DNA of 64,000 nt from Macrotrachela quadricornifera (GCA_022393335.1 JAJEKB010020949.1:1-64000), one strand, 5' to 3'; counted from the first letter of the stretch, positions 21,617 to 33,735 are shown. Translations and numbers: made by a program. The notes: generated by a model from the letters alone, not told the origin.

Positions 21617-24234
21617 TTATGTAATTGGCTCCTCGATCGTATCGTAGGCATCAACGTCATTAGAATTGGCTTGTTCTTGTTCTTTGGTGGCGGGTTGTTG
21701 TGAAGAAATGACACGCAGTTGAGCATTAGCTTCGTTTAAGAAAATCGTTGGTCGATTGATGAGCGCCTTTGCTTCGTCTGGCTTTTGGATGATGGTGTTT
21801 ACAGTAGGCTTTTTTTGAGCAATAGCAAGTGCACTTCTCATAGCTCCATCCGTATTTTCTCTCAACGGATTACCTACAGCTGGAAGGTATGGATCACTGT
21901 TACTCCGATTGTAAATACTTTGTACTTGTTTTGAGGCATTATAGGACCTTTTCCTAACGACATAGAAGTTCTCTGATAATGAAATCACTCCACTTTAAAC
22001 TTTATACCTGCGCAATGAACGAAACAAACAAATAGCACCAACAAGTAGGAGAATGACGATGGCCACAATTGTTATTGTAATTAAAACCCAGCGGAATGTC
22101 CGAAACTGAAAATAAAATCATTCATATATCATAGATAACGTAAAAGAATTCGAATGCGTGTTGTGAAGCAAACTTTAGAGAAAAAGAGCATTCTTTTGAA
22201 ACTTTCATTATAACACTACTTGCTTGTTGAATACGGTAATATCCGTTTCCATAACCTAGGTTTTTAAGTTAAAGCTACAACATAACGAAAGACATTGATT
22301 TTGCGTTAGGACAAAGGTTAAAAGTCTGCGAAATATTATGGGAGTAATATTTTCAAAACAAAATAACACGCGAACGATTAAGAGGAAATTATTATCGAAA
22401 CTTTGGTGCCATTTCGCTTTACCTTGGAAGAAAGGAACACTTTTCTTGTCTTGCTCAAACGTTGACTTTAAAAAAGTCTTATTAAAATTGAGCTTCGTTT
22501 TCGAACATATCACTTACGATCTTGCATATTGGCAATCGTTACAGATCATCAACTAGATCTGGTACACACAGCGGACTTACGCATCAGATTTGATTTTCAT
22601 AATAGTTTTCGACTGGGATATATTTTTTTGCTAGAGACAGTCCACGCCTGCAAATACCATTTGAGTTCAAAAAGTTTTCGTTTTATGACATTCGAAAAGA
22701 GCATTTAAATATGCTTACAGAGATAAATAACAACGAAAATTTTGGGATTGAGAAAACTATATGCTTCATGCGAAATCTGTTTTCTTATTAGTGGCTAACC
22801 CAACTTTCCTGTTTTTTGAAAGCTTGTTCCAGCAGTTTGGAATAAGAAAACCATGCTGACATTTCCTTTTTCTAAAAGAAAATATTGGGTACTAAAAGAA
22901 ACTCTTCTAAGCGCTAGAAAAGTAGCATGACTTCCGTTGCGCATAGAATGCCGCGTTGTACCACATGCGCAGGGAGAGAACAGTATAGTTACTTTAGTAG
23001 AAGACGCTTGCTTTTTCCTTTCTTTGACTGTGTTGGTAATCGTCGACATCCCTGAAAAATAAAATGTAATTTCTTCGAGTCTTAACAATTTTCTTAAAAG
23101 CTTTCATAAAATCTCTGCACACTGTAAAAAATAGATGTAGAATGATAAACTCTTTAAAAGGGTTTATTAACCTCATATATCCTTTCATGAATCCTTTTTG
23201 TATGATATACTTTTTCATATACGTTTTTCTACATAAACCCTTTAGAAGGGTTTATTATTCCACATCGATATTTTACAGTGCAGAGGTACTGACAATAGGC
23301 ACATTCTACTAGAGTACTCACCTGTCGAAGAGAAGGAACCAATACAATCGAAATTTAGCCCGCTTGCACACGTTGAGATGTCAATATTGCAGTTAGGTGT
23401 GATACAATAGCAACGACATTCTGTGTCTACTCCACTTTTGACTACAACAAGTACTTGAGTAGCACTTTGAAACACCTGTTTGTAGGAATGTAGGGATTGA
23501 TGATTCACTGTTTGAAAAAGATGAATATCCAGTTGATTTCCAGCTTCAAAAATGCTGTGTGCTTGGTTCCACACAAAGTTTAAACTACTACTGTAATATG
23601 AATAGCACATCACTGTACGAAGACGAAAATAGTTGTTGCATGATGACATATTGAAGCCGAGCATTGATTTACTCTGTTGTGTACATTTAAAGTAGTCGCG
23701 CCCTAGCTTGGAACTTGGCAGATCCGCGCAGGCTAATGGATATGTTAGAGTTGGCATATGAACTGGCAATGGCTTTGGAAATGTAAAAGACATCATCGAC
23801 CTGTCGACTGATTTTTCGCATTCTGACATATTGATATTGCAGTTTGGTGTCGCACAGATACATATTTTTGATGTTTGCACATTTTCTTGATAAGGCATCG
23901 CTTTACAGAGACTATAGCCGATTGGAGTGAGCGATGTAAATCTCTCACATTCACGCTGCTGAATAATATCCAAATACCAATTCAGTCCTTTTATATACTT
24001 CCATTGGGACTCTTGCAGCCCTGTATTAAGTTGCTGCTGTTCAATTACACACAAACGCGCCATAAATAGGCTGATCTCGTCATCAGATGATTTACCAGTA
24101 CAGTATATATATGGTAACGAATTATCGAAATGTATATCCTCGAGAGGCGGAGAAAAAAAGGCATTCGATACTCTGCTGTACAATAGCAGTAAAAGTGAGA
24201 AATAAAAAAACATTCGAAAATCAGTGTTATGCAT
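21617..24234 (-). CDS. Cysteine-rich single-pass membrane protein, receptor-like
   Basis: Four exons read leftwards: 24234-23322, 23051-22993, 22105-22008 and 21953-21617. Phases agree at every GT-AG junction and give 468 residues. The first ATG in the frame is 24234; residues 1-25 form a signal peptide. The extracellular part (26 to about 325) has two diverged repeats, each ending in a Cys-dense motif: CICATPNCN around residues 125-133 and CRCYCITPNCN around 273-283. The CxC...CN ending recalls Ly6/three-finger domains, though that is only a resemblance. Residues of about 330-352 are a transmembrane helix, followed by RSLRRKR and a 115-residue cytoplasmic tail ending near YDTIEEP, a possible tyrosine phosphorylation site. 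The third exon is mostly the membrane helix. The last intron is 54 bp; the one before is 887 bp. Ligand and function are unknown. Confidence 0.75.
23120..23281. mobile_element. Small foldback element inside an intron
   Basis: The ends CACTGTAAAAAATAG and CTATTTTACAGTG-like form terminal inverted repeats (right end TATTTTACAGTG), with AGGGTTTAT/ATAAACCCT motifs inside both arms. It lies in the first intron of the cysteine-rich receptor-like gene. Ends and inner motif match the 454-bp element at 24776-25229, so both belong to one family. Confidence 0.65.
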
Positions 24235-24767
24235 ACGAGTAGACACGCTGAATGCTTAGTGTGGCCGGAGTACGTTGTTATCTGCATAAATCAAATGTAA
24301 AAGCGAGTTAGAAAAGTGATTCATAGCTATAAGTGTTTGTCTATTATTTCGAAGTGGGATTGAGCAGTTTTGCTACAATAATATTTGTCACCACAATGCT
24401 GCTACTTTTAATTCGGATAAACAAGTTACTTTCCATTCTTCTGCTTAAATTGGATGCATGTTGATCACTATGACGACTTCATCGTGATACTACATTTCTG
24501 ATTTTTAAAAGTATTCTAATCTTTTGGCTTTTGTCATATGAACCAGATAAAATGTCAGGTAGGTGGCAAGGAAATAGATTTAGTTTTCAGCAATATGTAG
24601 CTATTTTTTCTTGCAATAACTGCGCTTCCTCGTCTTACGAGAGAATCTCTCAAGGTGCTAGAAAGTTTTCGATTGTAAATATGATGCTTAGATAGGGTAT
24701 AGTTAGGAGGGACATACTTGAAATTGGTTCGGGTTCAAGCTATTTATAGCAAGTGCTATAGAGGAGA
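24235..24767. other. Upstream region of the minus-strand receptor-like gene
   Basis: Presumed promoter and 5' leader of the receptor-like gene. I can identify no TATA box or other element with confidence. Confidence 0.3.
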
Positions 24768-26927
24768 GGGACGTACACTGAAAAAAAATTCCGACAAATG
24801 ATAAACCCTAAAAAAGGGTTTATGACTGCAAAACCAGTTACTCAACGCACTCTACCCTTTGATAAACCCTCTTTCCTAAAAAAAGTGAGCAAGGGTTTGT
24901 CACCCGTTGCAAAACGATATACCCTTATACTAGTTTGTCTCTTGATAAACCCTTTTTTCCTATATCAACAGAATCAACCCTCAATACATAGTTTATCATC
25001 ACCTATAAGAAACGCACCATTTGAGGGTTGATTCTGTTGATATATGGGAAAAGGGTTTATCAAGAGAGAAACCAGTACAAGGCTATATCGTTTTGCAACG
25101 GATGACAAACCCTTGCTCACTTTTTTTAGGAAAGAGGGTTTATCAAAGGGTAGGGTGCGTTGATAAACTGATTTTGCAGTCATAAACCCTTTTTTAGGTT
25201 TTATCATTCTTCGGAATTTTTTTTCAGTATATAAGCCCACAGATCGACCCACGATTATTTTTCTCTATGAAATTATCGGTACTTTTTGAAACTACTATAT
25301 TTTGATGCAGCATGAAACACTGAATCTTTTCGTAATAAACTCGACCCATCTAACACGTAACTAATCTTCAAACCAATCAATTTGCCGAGAGGACTTTTAT
25401 ACAGTAAATCTACATATTTCTTCAAACAAGTTCTCCCGTAATTTCACAGAAACTGAATTAAACCTTCGACTAGCTAGACTCTGCTTATACTTGTTCGATA
25501 GCATTTTTCACGGGTTAGAATATAGTATATATCTTAAATCTTAAAGTGGCTGACCAAAATGATTCACAAAACAAATAACCTCCAGAGTGGGTCAAAGTAG
25601 TGTCTTTTTATGACATGACTAGGCATTATTGGACTTTCTGTGTGTTTGAATCATTTTGATGATCGTCTCTCATATTGCAAATTCAATAGCATCTTTCAGG
25701 TACTACAAAGTGGCCTATCTCTCAACTCTTCAATTTTTTGACCAAAAAAAGTTTACAAGACAGATAAGTTGAGAATAAACCAAAACACTGCGTTTTCATG
25801 CGATAAGAAGCTATTATTGGACCTTGCGTTTCTTGAAACCACGTGAATGACGAAGTCTATTATTGCTGGTTTCGTAGCACTTTTGATCGTATGAAGGTGG
25901 TGCCTCTTATGACAGTGAAAATGATGACAATGTATAACATTGATTCTTTATCGTTTATATCATCTGTTCAACTCGTTCTTATTTTTTCATTAAATGACTC
26001 ACATTTCTGAAAATTTCCATACATCTTAACGAAACAGAACATCACCAGAGGCATTTGCAAAAACACATAACTCGAACTAGAAGAAGCCGACATACAGACG
26101 CCTCATAAAACTAATAACCTTGAAACAAGTTATTCTTTGATTTACTGCGGATCACGATATCTGTGAAAACTAGACATCTTGATGGATCCTTGATTTCATC
26201 AAGCTTGCTTCAGAGCACTTTTCACACAACAGCTTATACAATAGCGAACACTTTATATTTCATACGATCAAAAGTGCTACGAAACCATTAATAATAGACT
26301 CCGTCATTCACGTGGTTTCAAGAAATGCAAGGTCCAATAATAGCTTCTTATCGCATGAAAACAGAGTGTTTTGGTTTATTCTCAACTTATCTGTCTTGTG
26401 AATTTTTTTGGCCAACAAATTGAAGAGTTGAGAGATAGGCCATTTTGTAGTGCCTGAAAGATGCTATTGAATTTGCAATATGAGAGACGATCATCAAAAT
26501 GATTCAAACACACAGAAAGTCCAATAATGTCCAGTCGTGTCATAAAAAGACACTACTTTGACCCACTCTGGAGGTTATTTGTTTTGTGAATCATTTTGGT
26601 CAGCCACTTTAAGATTTAAGATATATACTATATTCTAACCCGTGAAAAATGCTATCGAACAAGTATAAGCAGAGTCTGGCTAGTCGAAGGTTTAATTCAG
26701 TTTCTGTGAAATTACGGGAGAACTTGTTTCAAGAAATATGTAGATTTACTGTATAAAAGTCCACTTGGAAAATTGATTGGTTTGAAGGTTAATTACGTGT
26801 TAGATGGGTCGAGTTTATTACGAAAAGATTCAGTGTTTCATGCTGCATCAAAATATAGTAGTTTCAAAAAGTACAGGTAGTTTATAGAAAAAAGTAACCG
26901 TGAGCCGATTTGTGGGCTTATACGTCC
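24768..26927. mobile_element. Large palindromic foldback element (arms about 0.67 kb)
   Basis: The left arm (24768-24775 plus 25230-25896) pairs with the right arm (26258-26927), separated by a loop of about 360 bp. The outer end is GGGACGTATAAGCCCACA; the right end shows TGTGGGCTTATACGTCCC. Arms remain very similar over their whole length, suggesting recent origin or ongoing correction. No transposase frame is found in arms or loop. The left arm is split by a younger insertion at 24776-25229. Confidence 0.85.
24776..25229. mobile_element. 454-bp foldback MITE nested in the large palindrome, TA target
   Basis: The ends are CACTGAAAAA and TTTTTCAGTA. It is itself a near-perfect hairpin, with many AGGGTTTATCA/TGATAAACCCT motifs, so both strands give mirror-image open frames without meaning. 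TA flanks it at 24774-24775 and 25230-25231. The uninterrupted right arm of the host palindrome has only one TA at this point, which proves the insertion and the target duplication. Confidence 0.9.
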
Positions 26928-28425
26928 CCGTCTTTATTCTCCTGATTTCTAATTTCTAATATAAGATCGTCGGAATCTGGTTTTCTCTATATTAAATCAA
27001 CCTAGTTATCATAACTTTTCAACTATTTTGAAAAATTTACTCACCAGGAAAAAGCGCAGAGAACGATGAAAATCAGTCCTACAATTTCAATAAGTAAGTA
27101 AAAACAGAAAATTTGTTTCTTCTGACTGTTGTTTATATACATTACACCTATTTATATAGGAGACTCGAGCCGACGAACGAAAGAGACACTTCATGCCATC
27201 TACGTCAGCGCCGCAAACAGTAAAAAAATACCAACTCGAGCATCGTGGAGGGTATGTGATGGAAGAATTCATGAAACAAAGGAGAGAAAGAACGTGGTTT
27301 TGTGTCGAAATAAAATGTTTTTTGTATACTGAGTTATTCAGTATATAACAATTGCTAGATATAATAAATGAGAATAGTTCGTGTTCTCTATATGAACTGA
27401 AAATCGGTGTGTTTTAGAGTGCCAAACCCAACTAAAACATTTGATGTTGATGTTTCCATTTTGGAAATAGTTCTGAACTTCAAGATTTGGAATTTCGGTT
27501 CTAAAAGATGATTGGACTTGGTGAGCTTTGGTCTTTTGGAGGCGTCTCCTTCTTCCGTAAATTCTGAACTCATGGGGAATTTGATAACTCAAACATAACT
27601 CAAAAAATCGTCATCAAGTACCAAAAAATCATTATCTATGGCTAAATAAACAGCAAGGATTCGAAGAAATTCTAGAAATACCGCGAATTCAAGGGACTCA
27701 GAGAATCCATGAGCACTTGAGAATTCACAGAGCAAAATATCCAGGAAATCTTGACAACGAGTGTGTCAGTGTGAGGCTATGCGTTTTAGGGTGTGGGTGT
27801 GGATGCGGGTGAGAATGAGAGGTTGAGCGTAGCAGAGATAATAAGGGTATTATTTAAACTTTACTTTAACCTTTTGCTCACGGCTTTTTTGGAGAATAAA
27901 ACTGTTTGAAAATCATGTTTAAATATGATGTTTTTCACAAAGAAATTCCACTTCTATTCTAAGAAAATATTAATAATCCAACTTTGTATGATAGCCTTTG
28001 AGCCACTCAACAATATATAGAGGTATATTAGAACCAGAACACATGTCGTCTATGGACATCGAAAATTATAGAACGGGCAAATCACGCATTTTCGTTGAGG
28101 CTGCTCTAGTTGCGATGTTTGCGAAACGAACGAAGGAAAATGTTTAATGGTTAAACTAAGACGAGAAGATCTTGTCATTAGTCTTCCAATAGTAGTTGAC
28201 CTTTGTGGTCCAGACTTTGTGAAAATATCTCTAATAAGATCGAGTAGAAAATCAGTTAAGTGGAGTGAAATATCATTCTGCATTTCATAAAGAACAAATG
28301 TATTATATACTGTCATATACAATAGGTGGAAAAAAATGCTCGTACCATCTAATAGAAGATGAGCAGCTTTTCTAAATGGCTAAACGATGTCCTATTGCGA
28401 CCTTTTATTCAGTAACTATATTTGG
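26928..28425. other. Gene-free stretch
   Basis: No supported exon. A G/T-rich run at about 27770-27800 stands out slightly. The remaining short frames look random. Confidence 0.4.
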
Positions 28426-28430
28426 GCACA

Positions 28431-28671
28431 TATATTTGCTGCCGGGAGCGAAATGGATAATTAAGAAATAATAAATTTGAGAGTTTTCGAATTATTTTTC
28501 CTCATTTTGATATAACTGGCTATCTTTCAAATAAAAAATAATTACATGAACAGATATTTCTATCCGCTCGAGTTAATAGGGAAGGTTGTTGAATTTTAAA
28601 TACGCACATGATATCGTAAAATCGGAGCTTATTAAATTGATCTTACGCTTTTCGCTCCCGGCAACACATAT
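28431..28671. repeat. Short inverted-repeat element
   Basis: TTGCTGCCGGGAGCGAAA at 28437-28453 faces TTTCGCTCCCGGCAAC near 28650-28665. The about 200 bp between is AT-rich and non-coding. It is probably a MITE. The Tc1 element inserted right at its right border. Confidence 0.55.
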
Positions 28672-28672
28672 A

Positions 28673-30016
28673 CACTCCTGGATAAAAGTCTTCCCCCCCC
28701 CCGTCCCGCTCATCTTCTCGTTATTTTTATACAATCATATTTCGCATGGAATTTATTATCGAGTGGAAGTGTATCCCTTATAAAAGTCGTTGTCTTCTCC
28801 TTTGTCTGATTTGCTGATCGAAACAGTCCAATTATGATGAAATAAACACTAATCTGTAAAATATGGACGAATATTAGAGTATTATTTGTTTGTCTCACTC
28901 CTTCGCAAGATAATATCATGTCTTTGTCTTTATCACAAAGTTCTGAAATCGTGTTCCTTAAACTTCATCCATTGGGTCCTCAAATGTCAAACAAAGGTAT
29001 GTCCAAATACATAAATTGTTCACCAAAGGCCGTACCATACTGGCTTGGTCGATGGCAGAAGAATGAAGATCTGTCCAATTTAATACCGACTGATCGATCA
29101 CGTGCTACATCGGACAAAACTGATTCAAAAATTGTTAAAATTGCTAAACATATGCAGAATATTACGTCAAACGAAATATCCACCATTTCAAAGGAGGACG
29201 GTGTTAATGTTAATGCACGTACTTTAAGAATTCATTTGCGGGAGAGCGGTGGAAGTTATGGATCACCTTGAAAAAAGTCAATACTTACAAAAGTTCATCG
29301 TGAGAAGCGACTCCTGTGGGCAAAACAGTAGAAGAACTACAAGTGGGATAATGTGTTTTTTATCGACGAGAAGAGCTTTAAACTTGGCAATAGCGGAGGA
29401 AAAGTCTGGCGGTTTCCAGGTATTACCAATGTCATTCGTACAGTTAAGCATCCTTTCAAATTACACGTATGGGGCTGCTTTTCGAGAAATGGTTTCGGTC
29501 GATTGATTGTCTTCGATCAAAACTTGACAAGTGATTTCATGTGCCATCTCTACGAAACTGGCCTTCTGCCCACTGTTGAAGATCAATTTCCTGAAGGTGC
29601 TACAAGTTGGTTTCTACAGAAAGACAACGATCCTGAATACAGGTGCCGTTTAGCGCTCAAATGGCAGTATGATAATCAAATTCAAGTTTTGCCATGACCT
29701 GCTGCATCACCAGATCAAAACCCGATTGAAAACGTCTTTTCGATTATGAAGGATATAATAAGTAAAAAAAACAATTCAAACCATTTGTGAATTCGAACAA
29801 GAAATAATAACGGCGTGAAATGATCTGTCAATCTATTTAGCCGTGATATTAGTTGATAGTACGAAAAAACCCATACAGTGCTTAGCTGAAATAAAAGGCA
29901 ATTATATATCATACTAAAATAAAACACTAAAAACAAGACTTCTACTTGACAATACTTTGAATATAACGTATTGCAGGACAGAAAAAATGAGGGGAGAAGA
30001 CTTTTGTTCAGGGGTG
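28673..30016 (+). mobile_element. Tc1-family DNA transposon, inactive
   Basis: A 1344-bp element with TA on both sides (28671-28672, 30017-30018). Its ends are imperfect inverted repeats: CACTCCTGGATAAAAGTCTT on the left and AAGACTTTTGTTCAGGGGTG on the right. It encloses a broken transposase gene on the plus strand. A poly-C run of 10 lies just inside the left end. Confidence 0.88.
28918..29765 (+). pseudogene. Tc1-like transposase, DD34E, frameshifted
   Basis: ATG 28918 starts an N-terminal helix-turn-helix region (frame to 29271). After a frameshift the catalytic domain reads on in 29353-29697: FIDEKSF with the first Asp, WGCFS, and QKDNDPEY with the second Asp. An in-frame TGA replaces a Trp codon at 29697, then SPDQNPIENVF supplies the Glu. 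There are 34 residues between the second Asp and Glu, the Tc1 spacing. The enzyme would cut and paste its own TIRs at TA. A frameshift near 29271-29353 and the TGA make it non-functional. Confidence 0.85.
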
Positions 30017-30050
30017 TATCTCTGTTCGATAAAGATTTTATCGGAGATCC

Positions 30051-30760
30051 GAAAGTTCGCCAATAACGGGCGAAACTCTGGGGGTATATTGGCGAATGTT
30101 CATCGGATCTTCACCAATTAGTGGATGTTTAGGGGACATACTGGTGAAAGTCGTGTGGACATCCCCATTACTAAAGAAAGTCTAATGGGCTTTCGGCAGT
30201 ATTAGCAGTACTCTACACGGGCAATTCAATAAGGATACGCTCGCGTACGATATCATCATAGGAAAGTAAATATAATGAAAGTTGAAAGTGAAGGATCGAA
30301 CGATGTACACTTCAGATCAACAAATGCCGAAGGATAAGGCATGAAAACATTCGATTGGAGTTGGATGTGCTGCGACAACAGTAGAAATTGCAGAAAACTT
30401 TTGCTGTTTTTTACTCGATTGACTTTTTCGTGTTATTCTACTAGAAAGTGATGATTGTGATTGTGTACGTAGCTGATCAATTGTTATTTGATTAAATGAA
30501 TGAGTTCTCTCATCAGCTGCCTTGAGTAAACGCGGTGCGAAAGGTGTTGTAACAACCATTGATCATCTACAAAATATCTGAATAAAACATAGTGACGGTA
30601 GGGGTTGAGTTATGCATCTATGATCAAATGTTATTGGGCGTTCACGAATTGAGCAAGACTGTAGAGGAAATATTGTGAAGATGAGGCGGAATTACCCCAG
30701 TATGGGCGAAAACTCATCTGGCTTTCACCAATTGGCGAAAGTCATATTGGCGAACTTCCT
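30051..30760. repeat. Possible TIR element with GTTCGCCAATA ends
   Basis: AAGTTCGCCAATA at 30053-30065 faces TATTGGCGAACTT near 30744-30757, and GGCGAA/TTCGCC words recur inside both flanks. Within it the minus strand has an 80-codon Ser/Gln/Lys-rich frame (30559-30317) starting with ATG, of unknown meaning. No target duplication could be fixed. Confidence 0.45.
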
Positions 30761-31134
30761 GCATCCCATTTTATCCAGATTAAAGTAAAATCTGTCATTA
30801 ATCTATCGGATATTTGAAGAAAAAATTTTGCAACAGCATAGTCTGTGCTTGTTTTCGACCTTAATTAAAAGCGATTTTGATCAAAAATGCACTCTTGTAG
30901 GTCAAAAAATGATTTCCAAGCTCGACTTTACAAATTAATGTAACAGATGAATGCTATTGAGTTTTAGAAAAATCGCTAATTTTAACCAGTGCTGCCAATT
31001 CTTCTGTTGTATAATAGTGACAAAAACTCTTGGACAACAGAGAACTGCTTTCAAAATCTTATACTGAAATTGACTGTAACCTCAATCAAATCTTTTTTCT
31101 TATTGCTGACTAAATTTTCAAATCTCTATGTCTA

Positions 31135-31240
31135 CGCAACAATTATAAGAGAAGGATCACTAACACCATTGCAACAAGCAATTCATCAATTTTTATTGAT
31201 TCTTTATAATATTCCTTTTGTACTAATTTCTACATACTTA
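31135..31240 (+). pseudogene. GPCR fragment, second copy
   Basis: The frame reads ATIIREGSLTPLQQAI and a following hydrophobic helix, closely matching the TM6-TM7 block of the relic at 13906-14060. It stops exactly where the duplicated block at 31245 begins. Confidence 0.5.
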
Positions 31241-31244
31241 TTGT

Positions 31245-32088
31245 CAGTGTAGCTTCAAATAGTTCATTTACAACAGCAATAGTTGTACTTAGTTATAGTT
31301 GTTCTTGAATGATCATTGTGTATTTAGAATTGTGTTTTACTATCGATGCTCACGAAATCGAATCAATAGAAATGCACATACAGTACAACTTCTAGATCTA
31401 GACATAGTTATATTATGAGCTATGTACTCTTTTCCCATCTTGTCTACAATAAAAACTCTTAAAATTGAACATTTCACTTAAATTCATTGTACTTCTCCCG
31501 ATTCTATCAAAGTGATAGCTATATGACCGAATGAATCTGATTTTGATGAATAATATGTCTTAATGATAGAAAATATCATCAAAAGGTAAATAACGATATA
31601 AAGGACAAATTAGTTAGAATAATAATGTACTAACAAGAATTCAATGCTAACAGTGATTTTCTAACCGAAATAGTCAATAACCAATGAACTACAAATATTC
31701 AGCAAGAAAAAAGAAAACAGTTTACTTTAAAAAATCTTGCAAGTGTGATCAAATATTTATTTTTATTTTTTATTTTGTATCACTTGAACTTATTCAGAAA
31801 ATCTTTTTTTCTGTGTATTTTTATATTTGTGAAAGCTATCGGTGTGAAATTGTTTTTTATATGTGTTAACATTTATTTCGATGAATAAAGTTCAAATAAC
31901 ATAAATGAATAATTTTATAAACTGAAAGAGTCGCAGATTTTTGAGAAGGATTAGTAACGATTGTAAACGGCCATGTATGATAATGAATACGATCGTTTAC
32001 TGAAGCAACACGTTCGTATATGATGTGTGTATTTCTCCGTATACGCTCACTGAAATATACAGTCGTATACGGAGCGTATATAATATGT
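31245..32088 (+). repeat. Dispersed direct repeat, copy 2
   Basis: This is the 844-bp partner of 17734-18612, same orientation, a few per cent diverged and lacking about 35 bp near its right end. It directly abuts a GPCR fragment on its left. Confidence 0.85.
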
Positions 32089-33433
32089 TGATCGAAATCG
32101 AAGATTGAACGTCGAGATTGAAAAACATACGTTGGTGTTACATCCTTAAACAATTTATATTATTTAAAATGATTAAGAAATATTTTATTAACTTTGATGT
32201 ATATTCGAAATTTTGTTTTTTCGAGCTTTATTAGAAGTTGTATTCTTCGATCAAGTGTATCACATATAACTGTTTTTAATTTATTTGTAGGTTCATAATA
32301 ATCGATGAAAGATTGTTGCTAGAAAAAAAATGATATAGAAAATGAGCATAGTTATAAAATTGTTATTTTATATTATTGCCATTTAAAATATAATAACCTT
32401 TATTATGAAAATATCAGTAGGTAAATAAAATTAAAAGGTCGTTTTTGTCCCCGATGAAATCTTGATATTTCTTTACTATACCATAAAAGTTGATCATTGG
32501 TTGTCTACTCATATCTAAAATAAAATATATAGAAAAGTTTTATTTTCACGATTTTTTAAACAATTTCTTTATTCAAATATATCTTTCTATCGTACTATGT
32601 CTCATTTATTGAATGGTAAAGATAGAAAAAGAAATAAATATTTATAATTTTCTTTTCATATAGAAAATTCTTTCGTTCTTTATTACACGCTCTACTTCTA
32701 GGTCTGCTACCAGATTTACTCCATGATAGTGACTAAAATATGCGTAATAAAAATGCCTGTCATTATATAACGAAGAATATATTACTCATCGTTTCCAGAA
32801 GATTATGATAATGAATATTACTTTTATGTAATGGGTCGAATTGAATGTCCACTTCTTCAGCATATATTGTTCATTTTAATTGTAATTATTGTCAAATTTT
32901 TATTCATTATTAATATAAATTCGAAAGATTTGTCGTGATTTTCGTTTAATTAAAACAAAAATAAATATTTGAAAGATTAGTTCTATAAAAAGGAATCTTT
33001 TTGGAAAGAATATGAAAAAAATTACAATTATAAAAATGTTTATATTCTAATGAGTATTTATTCTTTTGTTAGTTAAATATGAATACAAAAAATGTTTATT
33101 TATCATTCAAAAAACATCTTTTGATTTAGTTTGTGTTAATTCATATGGTATTTGTTTAACATAGAACATATCTGAACGATTAATTGGTCAAGTTTAACAA
33201 AGATGTATTCTCTTTCGATCATTAGCAGACATTTAATTAAGATGATTTCTCTTTAACTATATCTAAACAAATGTTTCACTTAAAAAAAAGAAATAAATTG
33301 TTATAACTATTTTGAATATACTATCAACAGAGAAAATTTTATTATCATCAAACAACAATTTAACATTTGAACTGTCTTCACAGGATATTTCTAATAATGA
33401 AAATGAAATTCATTTTACTTTATCTGTCTCAAA
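32089..33433. other. Gene-free stretch
   Basis: Very AT-rich sequence with no exon or repeat that I can support. Confidence 0.4.
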
Positions 33434-33512
33434 GGTCGGAACGGGGCGGATTTTTCACTTCCCGCCCCGCCGCGCCCCAACCTGAATTTTTTTTTCGTCC
33501 CCCCGCTCCGAC
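33434..33512. repeat. GC-rich hairpin
   Basis: GTCGGAACGGGGCGG at the left faces CCCCCGCTCCGAC at the right, with a CCCGCCCCGCCGCGCCCC core. It is extremely GC-rich against its surroundings and looks like a tiny mobile hairpin. Confidence 0.55.
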
Positions 33513-33565
33513 TTCATAAGATATATTTACCATTTGAAAATATAATTTATTTAATTATACAATTA

Positions 33566-33735
33566 GTGGCGAGACTGGAGGGGCTCAGCCCCCCAGAATT
33601 GAGATGATCTAGCATTAAAACAGTAAAATACGCTGATTTTCAGCTGGAAAATGGAGCTTAGCCCCCCCCCCCCCCAGAAGAAATTTTACGGGACTCAGTT
33701 TCCTTCAGAAAAAGTTCCTGGCTCCGGCACTAGTT
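33566..33735. repeat. MITE-like element with TAGTGGCG / GGCACTAG ends
   Basis: Imperfect terminal inverted repeats (TAGTGGCGAGACTGGA against CCTGGCTCCGGCACTA) enclose about 140 bp with two GCTCAGCCCCCC or GCTTAGCCCCCC motifs and a run of 14 Cs. The form is common in hAT-type MITEs. No coding. Confidence 0.5.

Noticed and set aside
22795..23088. 97-codon minus-strand frame as a separate gene
   Set aside because: Only its first 59 bp (23051-22993) are used, as an exon of the receptor-like gene; the rest is intron.
24798..25252. Mirror-image open frames on both strands with similar protein sequence
   Set aside because: They are produced by a palindromic MITE; no start context, splice sites or family.
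30317..30559. 80-codon Ser/Gln/Lys-rich minus-strand frame with ATG
   Set aside because: It lies inside a putative TIR element, has no recognised domain and no splice partners; too weak to call a gene.
17734..32088. Duplicated block as LTRs of one retrotransposon
   Set aside because: The 13.5 kb between contains unrelated host genes and no reverse transcriptase, integrase or primer-binding site was seen.
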